A stretch of DNA of 64,000 nucleotides from CALJDF01 sp038121105 (GTDB lineage Bacteria; Pseudomonadota; Alphaproteobacteria; SHVP01): NCBI GenBank assembly GCA_038121105.1, contig JAYONB010000003.1, positions 186,001-250,000 of the forward strand, in the 5' to 3' direction. Positions within the stretch are counted from its first letter, which is position 1, and every line of letters begins with the position of its first letter. This document shows positions 9,580-18,273 of the stretch, piece after piece. A program made the position numbers and the translations under genes. The notes beneath the pieces are model-generated. The model saw nothing but the letters and a program-made list of their open reading frames with translations, was not told where the DNA came from and searched no databases.

Positions 9580-11019
9580 CTAGCCCCCGTTTGCACGTTG
9601 GGGCTGGCGGTCCAGGGCTTTCAGTGCCTGGACGATGGGGGCCATACGGCTACCCAGCGAGCCTTTGATCATGAAGACATCGTCGGGGCGCGCCTCGGCC
9701 ACGACGGCGCGGACGAGGGATGCGGAATCTTCGGTCCAGGCGCCCAACACGGTCGGCGACAACGCGTCGGCCAGCGATTTCATGTGCGGGCCGCAGCAGA
9801 ACACCAGATCGACGTCGGCCGCGTCGACGATGGCGGCGAGCGCCTTGTGAAAGGCCGGGCTTTCGTCGCCCATCTCCAACATGTCGCCCAACACCGCGAT
9901 GCGCCGGCCGGTCCGCGCAACCAACTGAGCGCCGAGGAGTTCGATGGCGGCACGCATCGATGCAGGGTTGGCGTTGTAGCTTTCGTCGATGACCAGAAAT
10001 GCGCCGTCGCGCGTGGTGACGGTGGTGCGCTGCCCGCGCCCTTCGGGCGGCGAGAGATCGGCCAGCGCGAGGCCCGCCAGTCCAAGGTCGGCGTCGACCG
10101 CGCGCACGGCGGCGAGCACGGCAAGACTGTTCATGACCCAGTGGCGCCCGGGGGCGCCGATCTTATAGGTCATCGCCTGACCGCAGATGTCGGCCGAGAT
10201 GCAGGTGCATGTTTCGTTGAGCGCGGCTTTGATCAGGCGCGCTTCGGCCGCTTGCGATTCACCAAAACCGATGATCCGCGAAGCCCCGGCATTGCACGCG
10301 GCATCGGCAAGCCGGTCGTAGTACGCATTGTCGCGATTGAGAATGGCGATCCCGTTGGGCTCGAGGCCCTCGAAGATTTCGGCTTTGGCATCGGCAATAT
10401 CGGTGACCGAATCGAAGAACTCGAGATGCACCGGCTCGACGGTCGTAATGATGGCGGCGTGCGGGCGCACCAGCCGTGACAGCGGCCCGATCTCGCCCGC
10501 ATGGTTCATGCCGATCTCGAACACCGCGAATCCGGCATCGCGCGGCAAACGCGCCAGACTAAGCGGTACGCCCCAATGGTTGTTGAAGCTACCGACGCTG
10601 GCGTGGGTCGGTCGAAACCTGTCCAGCGCGCTGCGCAGCGCTTCTTTGGTACCGGTCTTTCCGACGCTGCCGGTGACGGCGATGACCGTGCCCTGCATGC
10701 GCTCCCGGGCGGCTTGCCCGAGCTTGCGCAACGCCTCCAAGGGATCGGCGACCCGCACCAAAGGCAGATCGGCGGGGGGCGCCTCGAAGGCGTCGGCGAC
10801 GATCGCCGCAACGGCGCCTGCGGCGATCGCCTCGGCGACGAACCGGTGGCCGTCGTGATTGGGCCCCGCGATCGCAACAAAGAGATCGCCCGGATCAATT
10901 GTGCGGCTGTCGATCGCGACGCCTGTGGCTTGCCAGGCGGCATCACCCGTCACGGCACCGCCGGTCGCGGCGCGCACTTCGTCGGCGGTCCAGAGAACGC
11001 GAGGAGATACGTTGGTCAT
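9580..11019 (-). CDS. murF: UDP-MurNAc-tripeptide--D-Ala-D-Ala ligase MurF
   Basis: Mur ligase (479 aa) adding the D-Ala-D-Ala dipeptide made by DdlB. It has the SRTIDPGDLFVAI N-terminal segment, the ATP loop VTGSVGKTGTKEAL, GMNHAGEIGPLSRL, and the C-terminal DESYNANPASM motif that identifies MurF. ATG at 11019 overlaps the murE stop by one base (TGATG). The serine of the usual GKTSTKE loop is glycine here, a mild variant. Confidence 0.96.
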   Translation of the reverse strand: MTNVSPRVLWTADEVRAATGGAVTGDAAWQATGVAIDSRTIDPGDLFVAIAGPNHDGHRFVAEAIAAGAVAAIVADAFEAPPADLPLVRVADPLEALRKLGQAARERMQGTVIAVTGSVGKTGTKEALRSALDRFRPTHASVGSFNNHWGVPLSLARLPRDAGFAVFEIGMNHAGEIGPLSRLVRPHAAIITTVEPVHLEFFDSVTDIADAKAEIFEGLEPNGIAILNRDNAYYDRLADAACNAGASRIIGFGESQAAEARLIKAALNETCTCISADICGQAMTYKIGAPGRHWVMNSLAVLAAVRAVDADLGLAGLALADLSPPEGRGQRTTVTTRDGAFLVIDESYNANPASMRAAIELLGAQLVARTGRRIAVLGDMLEMGDESPAFHKALAAIVDAADVDLVFCCGPHMKSLADALSPTVLGAWTEDSASLVRAVVAEARPDDVFMIKGSLGSRMAPIVQALKALDRQPQRANGG

Positions 11020-12470
11020 CAGCCGTACCTCCCCTGGCCCAGGGCCGCTTTGCGAATGACGGCGGTATCGTCGAACGGCCGTACGTCGCCGCGAACGATT
11101 TGTCCGGTCTCGTGGCCTTTGCCCGCGACGACCAAGAGATCGCCTGGTTGCAAGACCTCGATGCCGCGGGCGATTGCCTTGCCCCGATTGCCGATCTCTT
11201 CGGCATCCGGACACGTGGCGAGAATTTCACGGCGAATCGCGGCGGGATCTTCGTCGCGTGGATTGTCGTCGGTGATGATGACGTGATCGGCCAGGTCGGC
11301 GGCGATGGCGCCCATTTCCGGCCGCTTCGTGCGATCGCGATTGCCGCCGCACCCGAACGCCACAACCAGGCGGCCCTTGGTGTGGGGCCGCAGGGCCCTC
11401 AGCACATGGCTGAGGGCATCGGGGGTGTGGGCGTAATCCACGAAGACCTTGGCCCGGTTGCTGAGCTCGGCGACGAGTTGCGCGCGTCCCAGGACTCCGC
11501 GCAGATGACCCAACGCATGCACGGCCGCCGCCCGATCGGCGCCGGTCGCGATCACCAGCGCCAGCGCCGCAAGCGCATTCTCGGCCTGGAACGCGCCGAA
11601 GAGCGGCAACAGAACTTTGTAGCTCGCGCCGTTCACGGCGATCTCGACGGTTTGACCACACGGTCCTGGCTCGGCCGAAACCAGGCGAAAATCGGCGTTG
11701 GGATCGGTGCCGTAGGTGATGACGAGTTGGCGACGTGCGGCGCACACGGCGCGCACCTTTTCGAACTCGGGAATATCGATGTTGAGGACCGCGATCCCGC
11801 CTTCGGGCATGACCTCGGCGAAGAGGCGCAGCTTGGCCGCGAGATAGGCATCTGCGGAGCAGTGATAATCGAGATGATCGTGGCTGATGTTGGTAAAGGC
11901 CGCCGCCGAGACGCGTACGCCATCGAGCCGGTATTGATCGAGCCCGTGGCTCGAAGCCTCCATGGCAAGGTGCTGAACGCCGTCGCCGGCGAGCCGGTCC
12001 AGGGTTTGATGCAACGTCACCGGATCGGGTGTGGTGAGGGTCGCGCCGGCGCCGCCGCCCGCGGTACGCAACCCCAGCGTCCCGAGGCTTCCGCCGTTGA
12101 CACCGATGTGCGCCCAAATCTGCGCCGCGAAGTCGGCTGTCGATGTCTTGCCGTTCGTGCCTGTCACCGCGACGATGGTTTCGGGCTGGTTGGGATAGAA
12201 ACGTGCCGCCATCAACGCGAGCCGGCGACGGGGATTGTCGTCGGACACCACAAAGACGTCGGCGCTCTTAACCGTGACGTCGGACGGCGCAAGCACCGCG
12301 ACGGCGCCTTGCTCGATCGCGTCGGGGATGAAGCGCGTGCCATCGGTTTGCAAACCGCGCAACGCCGCGAACACGTAACCGGGCATTACGGCGCGGCTGT
12401 CGGCGGTGATGCCGGCGATTTCGATACCGGAGGCGCGATCGTTCGAGCCGGTAAGTTCGGAAAGCCGCAT
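11019..12470 (-). CDS. murE: UDP-MurNAc-tripeptide synthetase MurE (meso-DAP adding)
   Basis: Mur ligase (483 aa) adding the third stem-peptide residue. It carries TADSRAVMPGYVFAAL, the ATP loop VTGTNGKTSTADF, the NISHDHLDYH segment, the carbamylated-lysine region, and TDDNPRDEDP. The DNPR motif is the known signature for meso-diaminopimelate specificity, so the wall is predicted to be DAP-type. ATG at 12470 overlaps the ftsI stop by one base. Confidence 0.97.
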   Translation of the reverse strand: MRLSELTGSNDRASGIEIAGITADSRAVMPGYVFAALRGLQTDGTRFIPDAIEQGAVAVLAPSDVTVKSADVFVVSDDNPRRRLALMAARFYPNQPETIVAVTGTNGKTSTADFAAQIWAHIGVNGGSLGTLGLRTAGGGAGATLTTPDPVTLHQTLDRLAGDGVQHLAMEASSHGLDQYRLDGVRVSAAAFTNISHDHLDYHCSADAYLAAKLRLFAEVMPEGGIAVLNIDIPEFEKVRAVCAARRQLVITYGTDPNADFRLVSAEPGPCGQTVEIAVNGASYKVLLPLFGAFQAENALAALALVIATGADRAAAVHALGHLRGVLGRAQLVAELSNRAKVFVDYAHTPDALSHVLRALRPHTKGRLVVAFGCGGNRDRTKRPEMGAIAADLADHVIITDDNPRDEDPAAIRREILATCPDAEEIGNRGKAIARGIEVLQPGDLLVVAGKGHETGQIVRGDVRPFDDTAVIRKAALGQGRYG

Positions 12471-14170
12471 CACCGACCCTTCCGTACCGAAACGAGGATG
12501 GAATCGGTTGCCGCCGGATCGTTCGTCGCCGGCGCGACGCCGAGCAGCGGCGCGATGCGCCCGACAATTCGGCTGGTGGTCGGCGCGGCGGTCCAACCGG
12601 CACTGGCGAAGTTGAACGTGCGCTCGGTGCCTTTGGGTTCGTCCAGTGCGACGAACACGACATAGCGCGGATCGTTGATCGGGAACGCCGCGACAAACGA
12701 CGACAACAGCGCCTTGCGGCGGTAGCCGCCCGCGCCGGCTTTTTCTGCGGTCCCGGTTTTGCCCCCGACCAAATAGCCTTGCGCTTGGGCTTGCCGTCCG
12801 GTGCCGTCGGCAACGACGAGACCGAGCAAGGCGCGCATGGTCTGCGAGGTGTGTTCCGAGAGGACGCGAGTCGGCGCAGGACCTTCGCCGTTCTGGCGGG
12901 CAAGCAGGGTTGGGGCAACGGAATGACCACCGTTCACAACGGTGCCGTAAGCACGGACCATTTGCAGCGGGCTCACCGCGATGCCATGACCGTAGGCGAT
13001 CGTCATCGTGCTGATCTCGCGCCACGGCTGCGGCACCATCGGCGTACCGACCTCGGGAATTTCGATCGACGGACGGTCCAGCAAGCCGAGCGTTTTGAGA
13101 AACTGCTGTTGGCGCTCGGTACCGATGTCGAGCGCCATCCGGGCGCTGCCAATGTTGGACGAGTACTGAAAAATCTCGGCCACATTGAGCCAACGGTTCT
13201 TGGCGTGGTCGTCGTTGATGGTGAAGCGCGCGACGCGGAGCGGCTTGCTGGCGTCGTAGGTGTCCTCCAGGGTCGCCGCACCGTATTCCAATGCGGCAGC
13301 GGTGGTGAAGGCCTTGAAGGTCGACCCCATTTCATAGACCCCCAGCGTCGCCCGGTTGAACAGACGGTCCGCGTCGGCCTTTTTCATGGCGCCGGGGTTG
13401 AAGTCGGGCAGCGACACCATGCCGAGGACCTCGCCGGTGTGCGCGTCCATCACGATGCCGGCGGCGCCGATGGCTTGGAACTCGTCGACACTGGCCAGGA
13501 GCTCGGCTCGCAGGGCGTGCTGGATACGGATGTCGATGCTGAGCGTCACGTCTTGCCCGGCGGCCAAAACGTCATCACGCCCTTTTTCGATGCCGGCGAG
13601 ACCTTCGCGATCGACTCCGGTGAAGCCGACGACATGCGCCGACAACGGCCCGTGCGGATAGACCCGGCGTTCTTCGTCGACGAACCCAAGACCGGGAATC
13701 CCGAGCCGATTGACGGCATCTTGTTGGCGCGGACTGAGGTGCCGCTTGACCCATGCAAAGCGCCGGTCCGACGACAAAATACGCAAAACCGACGCGCGAT
13801 CGAGATCAGGCAAGACCGTAAGCAACTGCGTCGCCGCTTGTTGAGCGTCCATGATCTTGCGGGGGTTCGCGAACAGCGACACCGCGCGGACGTTGCCGGC
13901 AAGCAAGACCCCATTTCGGTCGAGGATCTCGGCGCGCTCGATTTGGGGCTGGCGAACATCCGCTGGGATCGCGGCTTGATCGTTGCTGGGCGCTAAAGCG
14001 GCGAGGCCGACGAGACGTCCGGCGATCACGAAGAAGCACAACGCGAAGCCGGCGGCGACGGCAATCAGGCGCACATGACCGGTGTCGAGCGCTTGCTTGG
14101 CGACGCCCTCGATCTGGACCAGGCGCCGCAACCCGCGCTTGCGGTCGTAATGTTCGCTGCGGCGACTCAT
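12470..14170 (-). CDS. ftsI: Septal transpeptidase FtsI (PBP3)
   Basis: Class B penicillin-binding protein (566 aa) cross-linking septal peptidoglycan, partner of FtsW. A short basic cytoplasmic part and one membrane segment (about residues 32-55) are followed by the pedestal domain (RAEILDRNGVLLA) and the transpeptidase domain. The three active-site motifs are visible: STFK (nucleophile serine), SSN, and KTG in GGKTGTAEKAG. The start at 14170 overlaps the end of ftsL. Confidence 0.97.
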   Translation of the reverse strand: MSRRSEHYDRKRGLRRLVQIEGVAKQALDTGHVRLIAVAAGFALCFFVIAGRLVGLAALAPSNDQAAIPADVRQPQIERAEILDRNGVLLAGNVRAVSLFANPRKIMDAQQAATQLLTVLPDLDRASVLRILSSDRRFAWVKRHLSPRQQDAVNRLGIPGLGFVDEERRVYPHGPLSAHVVGFTGVDREGLAGIEKGRDDVLAAGQDVTLSIDIRIQHALRAELLASVDEFQAIGAAGIVMDAHTGEVLGMVSLPDFNPGAMKKADADRLFNRATLGVYEMGSTFKAFTTAAALEYGAATLEDTYDASKPLRVARFTINDDHAKNRWLNVAEIFQYSSNIGSARMALDIGTERQQQFLKTLGLLDRPSIEIPEVGTPMVPQPWREISTMTIAYGHGIAVSPLQMVRAYGTVVNGGHSVAPTLLARQNGEGPAPTRVLSEHTSQTMRALLGLVVADGTGRQAQAQGYLVGGKTGTAEKAGAGGYRRKALLSSFVAAFPINDPRYVVFVALDEPKGTERTFNFASAGWTAAPTTSRIVGRIAPLLGVAPATNDPAATDSILVSVRKGR

Positions 14171-14484
14171 TGCCCGACCCTCGTATCCGCCTGCGCCATT
14201 TCGTCAGGCGCGCGAAACGGAATGCGCTCGATGCCGCCGACTTGCCCGGCGGTCGGAGTATCGAGATCGAGATAGCGCCGCACCAATTCCTGGATACGGT
14301 CGGGCTGGTTGAGGAAACTCCATTCGGCTTGCAGAACGCGCAGCGCCTCTTGCTCGTCGGCGATCTGCCGATGAAGCGACGCTTTTTCTTGGTCGAGCGC
14401 GCGCACTTCGTACTTCAACTCGAAAAGGCCGGTCACGGTGATGGCCAGCAACACCAACCCCGCAATAACCATGGGACGCATCAT
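14167..14484 (-). CDS. ftsL: Cell division protein FtsL
   Basis: Small bitopic divisome protein (105 aa). One N-terminal membrane segment (about residues 3-20) is followed by a charged coiled-coil stretch (ELKYEVRALDQEKASLHRQI) and a periplasmic tail, the FtsL layout. Sequence conservation of the family is low, so the call leans on position between rsmH and ftsI, length and topology. Its start overlaps the rsmH stop by 4 nt. Confidence 0.9.
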   Translation of the reverse strand: MMRPMVIAGLVLLAITVTGLFELKYEVRALDQEKASLHRQIADEQEALRVLQAEWSFLNQPDRIQELVRRYLDLDTPTAGQVGGIERIPFRAPDEMAQADTRVGQ

Positions 14485-15440
14485 TGGATGGCCTCGGGCG
14501 TCCGCACCCCGGCGCGCAGCCGAGCGGAACGGGCGCGCGGGTTGCGCGCGATCTCTTCGTCGGACGGCTTGCGCGGCCGGGCAGGCTCGAAGGTCGCCGA
14601 CCCGACTGCGTCGTTCGACGGCATGTGCCGGTTGGCGTTGCGATTGGCCTGCGCGCTGCGATCGCGAAAGAACTCTTTGACCGCGCGATCTTCGAGCGAG
14701 TGAAAGGACACGACGGCCAACCGCCCACCCGGCGCAAGTACGCGTTCGGCCGCGGCGAGACCTTGATCCAACTCGCCGCCCTCACCCAGTTCCTCGTTGA
14801 CGTAGATTCGCAACGCTTGAAACGTTCGGGTTGCGGGGTGAATGCGGGCGCGCGACGGCGGCACCGCGCGCGCGACGATTTCTGCCAGGCGACCAGTGGT
14901 CTCGATGGGCGATTCGCGCCGCTGATCGACGATGGCATGGGCGATGCGGCGCGATCGTCGTTCTTCGCCAAAGCGGTAGATGATGTCGGCGAGCGTGGAT
15001 TCTTCTTCTTGGTTGACGACATCGGCGGCGGTGGGTCCGTCGCCGCCCATCCGCATGTCCAACGGGCCGTCGGCCATAAACGAAAAGCCCCGCGCTGGAT
15101 CGTCGATTTGCATCGATGAGACCCCGAGATCGAGTGCGACGCCCTCGACGGCGTCGACGCCATGGGCGGCCAAGAGGCCGTCCATCTCGGAAAAGCGGCC
15201 CTCGATCAGCGTGAGCCGACCGTCGTATTGGGATTCGAGCGCGCGCCCCCGTTCGATGGCGCGCGGATCGCGATCGATTCCAAAAACCCGGCATTCCGCG
15301 GCATCGAGAAAGGCCCGTGCGTAACCGCCGGCGCCGAAGGTACCGTCAACATAGGTTTCGCCGTCGGTCGGCGTGATGGCAGCACAAACTTCGGAGACCA
15401 TCACGGGCACATGCGAAAAAGTGGCCCGTTGCTGCTCCAT
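14481..15440 (-). CDS. rsmH: 16S rRNA (cytosine-1402-N4)-methyltransferase RsmH
   Basis: SAM-dependent methyltransferase (319 aa; formerly MraW) that modifies C1402 of 16S rRNA. The N-terminus HVPVMVSEVC and the SAM loop YVDGTFGAGGYARAFLD are diagnostic, followed by the LDLGVSSMQIDDPARGFSF motif and the C-terminal VVSFHSLEDRAVKEFF segment. The start overlaps the mraZ stop by one base. Confidence 0.97.
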   Translation of the reverse strand: MEQQRATFSHVPVMVSEVCAAITPTDGETYVDGTFGAGGYARAFLDAAECRVFGIDRDPRAIERGRALESQYDGRLTLIEGRFSEMDGLLAAHGVDAVEGVALDLGVSSMQIDDPARGFSFMADGPLDMRMGGDGPTAADVVNQEEESTLADIIYRFGEERRSRRIAHAIVDQRRESPIETTGRLAEIVARAVPPSRARIHPATRTFQALRIYVNEELGEGGELDQGLAAAERVLAPGGRLAVVSFHSLEDRAVKEFFRDRSAQANRNANRHMPSNDAVGSATFEPARPRKPSDEEIARNPRARSARLRAGVRTPEAIQ

Positions 15441-15913
15441 CAGGATGCGCCCTCGCCACTTGGGGGTGAGGGTATTTTGAGGTTGGCGCGATCGCGCTTG
15501 GCACGATCCACCGCCTCGGCCTCGCGTTGGGCCAAGGCCTCGGGCTCCCAGATTTGAAAACTGCGACCCTGGCCGACGAATGCCGCGTGTTCGGTAATGC
15601 CGGCGTGGGCCAGAAGGTTTTCGGGGATGATGATCCGGCCCTCACCGTCGAACGGCAGCTGATGGGCCTTGCCGAAAATGGCCTTCGAGAAATCGTCGTG
15701 CTCGTCGCTGAACGGGTTGAAGTCGTCGATGCCCTCGGCCAACCGCTCAAACCGGTCGATTCCGCTTCCTTCGATGGCGGCCGACACCAACGACGGAATG
15801 GCAACCACGCCGGAAAAGGTCTGTTGGGACAGCACAGCGCGAAACGTCGCCGGGACCGAAACGCGACCCTTGCGATCTACCTTGTTCACGAAGGTGGATA
15901 GGAACAGCGCCAA
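15440..15913 (-). CDS. mraZ: Transcriptional regulator MraZ
   Basis: AbrB-fold DNA-binding protein (157 aa), first gene of the dcw operon and known in E. coli to repress its own operon. Two SpoVT/AbrB-like repeats are visible: VDRKGRVSVPATFR near the start and FDGEGRIIIPENLL in the second half. I place the start at TTG 15913, giving the family-typical N-terminus MALFLSTF. A strong Shine-Dalgarno GGAGG lies 5 nt upstream. The in-frame GTG at 15925 is itself part of that GGAGG region and is unlikely. The C-terminus has a short disordered tail. Confidence 0.93.
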   Translation of the reverse strand: MALFLSTFVNKVDRKGRVSVPATFRAVLSQQTFSGVVAIPSLVSAAIEGSGIDRFERLAEGIDDFNPFSDEHDDFSKAIFGKAHQLPFDGEGRIIIPENLLAHAGITEHAAFVGQGRSFQIWEPEALAQREAEAVDRAKRDRANLKIPSPPSGEGAS

Positions 15914-15983
15914 GGCTGCCTCCACGAAAAACCACTCCCAATGTCCCGACTAGCCCTGCCTCAAGTCGGCCGCAGACCGGCCA

Positions 15984-16018
15984 TGGGACATCGTGGGATA
16001 TCATGCCATCCTATGGGC
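15984..16018. promoter_or_regulatory. MraZ-box-like phased repeats upstream of mraZ
   Basis: On the plus strand four pentamers occur at an exact 10-bp period: TGGGA (15984), TGGGA (15994), TGCCA (16004) and TGGGC (16014). The MraZ box known from E. coli is TGGGN repeated with 5-bp spacers, so spacing and sequence match. The repeats overlap the candidate mraZ promoter, consistent with autorepression. They read on the strand opposite to mraZ. Confidence 0.65.
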
Positions 16019-16023
16019 GTCAA
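15995..16023 (-). promoter_or_regulatory. Candidate dcw operon promoter
   Basis: On the minus strand TTGACG (16018-16023) and TATCCC (15995-16000) are 17 bp apart, about 80 bp upstream of the mraZ start. The -35 is good, the -10 weak. An inverted repeat GGAATT-N6-AATTCC (16025-16042) lies directly upstream of the -35. The match is by eye only. Confidence 0.4.
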
Positions 16024-16149
16024 TGGAATTTCAAGTAATTCCGGTGCCTTAGGAAGTACTCCGTGCCTCGAACCTGAACCGATTCGAGGAACCACATGTG
16101 GCTATTCGTGATCGACGATCTCTCTACCAATTGAATCGGGCGACAATAT

Positions 16150-16164
16150 GTTCGTGGTATGTTC
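16150..16164. promoter_or_regulatory. LexA (SOS) box, alphaproteobacterial type
   Basis: Plus strand GTTC-GTGGTAT-GTTC, a direct repeat with 7-bp spacer. GTTC-N7-GTTC is the established LexA operator form in Alphaproteobacteria. Read on the minus strand both halves extend to GAACA. It lies 237 bp upstream of the mraZ start in the rnpB-mraZ gap. Confidence 0.6.
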
Positions 16165-16205
16165 GCATTTTGGAGACTAACCGATTTTTACTCCGCCGGG
16201 CCATG

Positions 16206-16223
16206 GTAATCGCCAGCGATTAC
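16206..16223. repeat. 18-bp perfect palindrome next to LexA-type box
   Basis: GTAATCGC-CA-GCGATTAC: eight base pairs of perfect dyad symmetry with a 2-nt centre. It ends 2 bp before the second LexA-type box. No T-run follows on either strand, so it is more like a protein operator than a terminator. The binding protein is unknown. Confidence 0.5.
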
Positions 16224-16225
16224 TT

Positions 16226-16240
16226 GTTCCTGGTTTGTTC
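16226..16240. promoter_or_regulatory. Second LexA (SOS) box, alphaproteobacterial type
   Basis: Plus strand GTTC-CTGGTTT-GTTC, again a direct repeat with 7-bp spacer. On the minus strand it reads GAACA-N6-GAACA like the box 76 bp away; the two share most spacer bases too (AACC versus TACC). Two independent copies in one intergenic region make chance unlikely. Confidence 0.6.
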
Positions 16241-16262
16241 TTATTTGCGATGGGAAAAAGCG

Positions 16263-16637
<375 letters not shown>

Positions 16638-16643
16638 CCACCT

Positions 16644-16671
16644 AGCCTACGCCGTCGCCCTCAGACGTCAA
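16644..16671 (-). promoter_or_regulatory. Candidate rnpB promoter
   Basis: Minus strand TTGACG (16666-16671), 16-bp spacer, TAGGCT (16644-16649). The predicted start at about 16637 coincides with the 5' end of the RNase P RNA deduced from helix P1. The -35 lies in the last codons of the upstream amidase gene. Confidence 0.55.
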
Positions 16672-17392
16672 CAAAGAGCGCGATGAGACCGGCCAACATG
16701 GCGCGGGTCTCGGCATCGGCCGCCCCATCCACCCGGGCGGGGCGATAGTGGCGCTGAAGCGCCGTGACCACCGCGGCGGTCGCCGGACCGTAGTGACCGT
16801 CGACGACGATCCCGTAGCCGACGGCGCCGAGGTCGGCCTGCAAATGGAGAACATCGTCGTTGGCATCGCCCTCTCGGAGCGTGTCCGAAGCGGCGGGATG
16901 AGGATCGGGCCACAGGGCAAGGCCCGATTTGGCCAACCGCGGCCAATCGAACAATTCGCCAGGATCTTGTTTGCGCGCCGGGGCGACATCGGCATGACCC
17001 AACACGCGTGCGGCCGAGACGTCGTGACGCTCCATGACATCGCGGCACAGCGTTTCGAGTGCGGTCATTTGAGCCTCGGGAAACGCGCGGTAGCCGAACT
17101 CGTGCCCCGGGTTGACCAGTTCGATACCGATGGAACATCCGTTGATATCGGTTTCGCCGTGCCACGATGCGACCCCCGCGTGCCAGGCGCGACGATCTTC
17201 GTCGACCAGCGCATACAGCGTGCCGTCTTCGTCGATCAGATAATGCGCGCTGACTTTCGCGGCGGGATCGCACAACCGGTCGAGCGCGCCCGCGCAATCT
17301 TCCATGCCGGTGTAATGCAGAACGATCATGTCGACCGGGGCACGACGGGCGTCGTGATTGGGGGACGGTCGTTTTGTCGCCGGTAAACTCAT
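16661..17392 (-). CDS. N-acetylmuramoyl-L-alanine amidase (AmiD-like)
   Basis: Amidase_2-fold zinc amidase (243 aa) that cleaves the MurNAc-L-Ala bond, probably acting on peptidoglycan fragments in recycling. The likely Zn ligands are H26 (VLHYTG), H133 (LGHADVAPARK) and D143 (QDPG). A C-terminal PG_binding_1 domain (about residues 175-235, with DGHYGPATAAVV) should bind the wall. No signal peptide is visible, so it may be cytoplasmic, or exported in another way. Its start overlaps the stop of the upstream EamA gene. Confidence 0.9.
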   Translation of the reverse strand: MSLPATKRPSPNHDARRAPVDMIVLHYTGMEDCAGALDRLCDPAAKVSAHYLIDEDGTLYALVDEDRRAWHAGVASWHGETDINGCSIGIELVNPGHEFGYRAFPEAQMTALETLCRDVMERHDVSAARVLGHADVAPARKQDPGELFDWPRLAKSGLALWPDPHPAASDTLREGDANDDVLHLQADLGAVGYGIVVDGHYGPATAAVVTALQRHYRPARVDGAADAETRAMLAGLIALFVDV

Positions 17393-18273
17393 GGTGCGGC
17401 CTTCTCCGGTATCGGCCTCCCCTTACGGGCCGAGCGAATGGCGATGATGGCGACACCGGCGATCGTCATGAAACCACCGACAACAATTTGCAGTGTCGGT
17501 TGATCGCCGTAAACGGTAACGCCGAAGAAGACGGCAAAAACCGGGGCAAGAAGGAACAACGGATTGACCCACGTCACCGGGTAGCGCTTGAGCAAAAAGT
17601 AAAGCCCCCCGTGGCCGACGATCGATCCTGCGACGGCGGCATAAACGATGCCGGCGACCGGCCCCAGCGTGGCGGTGCGGATCGCTTCGATCTGACCGCT
17701 TTCGAACAGAATGGTGAGGATAAAATAGGCCGGGATGCCGACCACCGCGGTCCACGCCTGCACCTGCATGGGCCCCACGCCGGTCAACCGGCGCAACATG
17801 ATCGTCGTAATCGCCATCGGCACGGTACTGATCACCACAACCAAGAGCGCGTCGAGGTGGTTGACGACCACCGGGTCGAACGAAATGACGACGGTCCCGG
17901 CGAACGCCACCGCGATGGCCACCGTTCGCCACAGGCCGATGCGCTCGCCGAGAAAGATCACCGCGAGAATGGCGCCGAACGGAATGAAAAGCTGGGTGGC
18001 GATGGCGGCCGAGGAAACATCGCCGGACATCCCAAGTCCGGAGAAGTTCAGCGAAAAATGCAAGACGCCGACCATGAAGCCGACGGCGACCACCGGTCCG
18101 ATCTTGTCACGCGGCACCCGCAGAAACGGAAACAGAAGAACCGCCAGCAAGACGAAACGTAGGAGCAGCATTTCGAATGTCGGGAAATGATCGAGCGCGG
18201 TCTTGGCTGCAACAAAATTGAACCCCCATAACAGGGTGATCAATAGGGCTAGCCCGAGATGTTGCGGCTTCAT
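17389..18273 (-). CDS. EamA/DMT family transporter B
   Basis: Ten-segment drug/metabolite exporter family protein (294 aa) with two EamA halves (about residues 5-135 and 145-280). The LGERIG motif closes the first half. Substrate unknown; such proteins commonly export amino acids or nucleosides. The start overlaps the stop of a paralogous EamA gene (ATGA), so the two are co-translated, perhaps as a heterodimer, and its stop overlaps the amidase start. Confidence 0.88.
   Translation of the reverse strand: MKPQHLGLALLITLLWGFNFVAAKTALDHFPTFEMLLLRFVLLAVLLFPFLRVPRDKIGPVVAVGFMVGVLHFSLNFSGLGMSGDVSSAAIATQLFIPFGAILAVIFLGERIGLWRTVAIAVAFAGTVVISFDPVVVNHLDALLVVVISTVPMAITTIMLRRLTGVGPMQVQAWTAVVGIPAYFILTILFESGQIEAIRTATLGPVAGIVYAAVAGSIVGHGGLYFLLKRYPVTWVNPLFLLAPVFAVFFGVTVYGDQPTLQIVVGGFMTIAGVAIIAIRSARKGRPIPEKAAP

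Noticed and set aside
15914..15960. Coding-strand GGGC/GGGA/GGGA repeats just upstream of mraZ as the MraZ box
   Set aside because: Their spacing is 8-9 bp, not 10, and there is no TGGG in two of the three; the plus-strand set at 15984-16018 fits much better.
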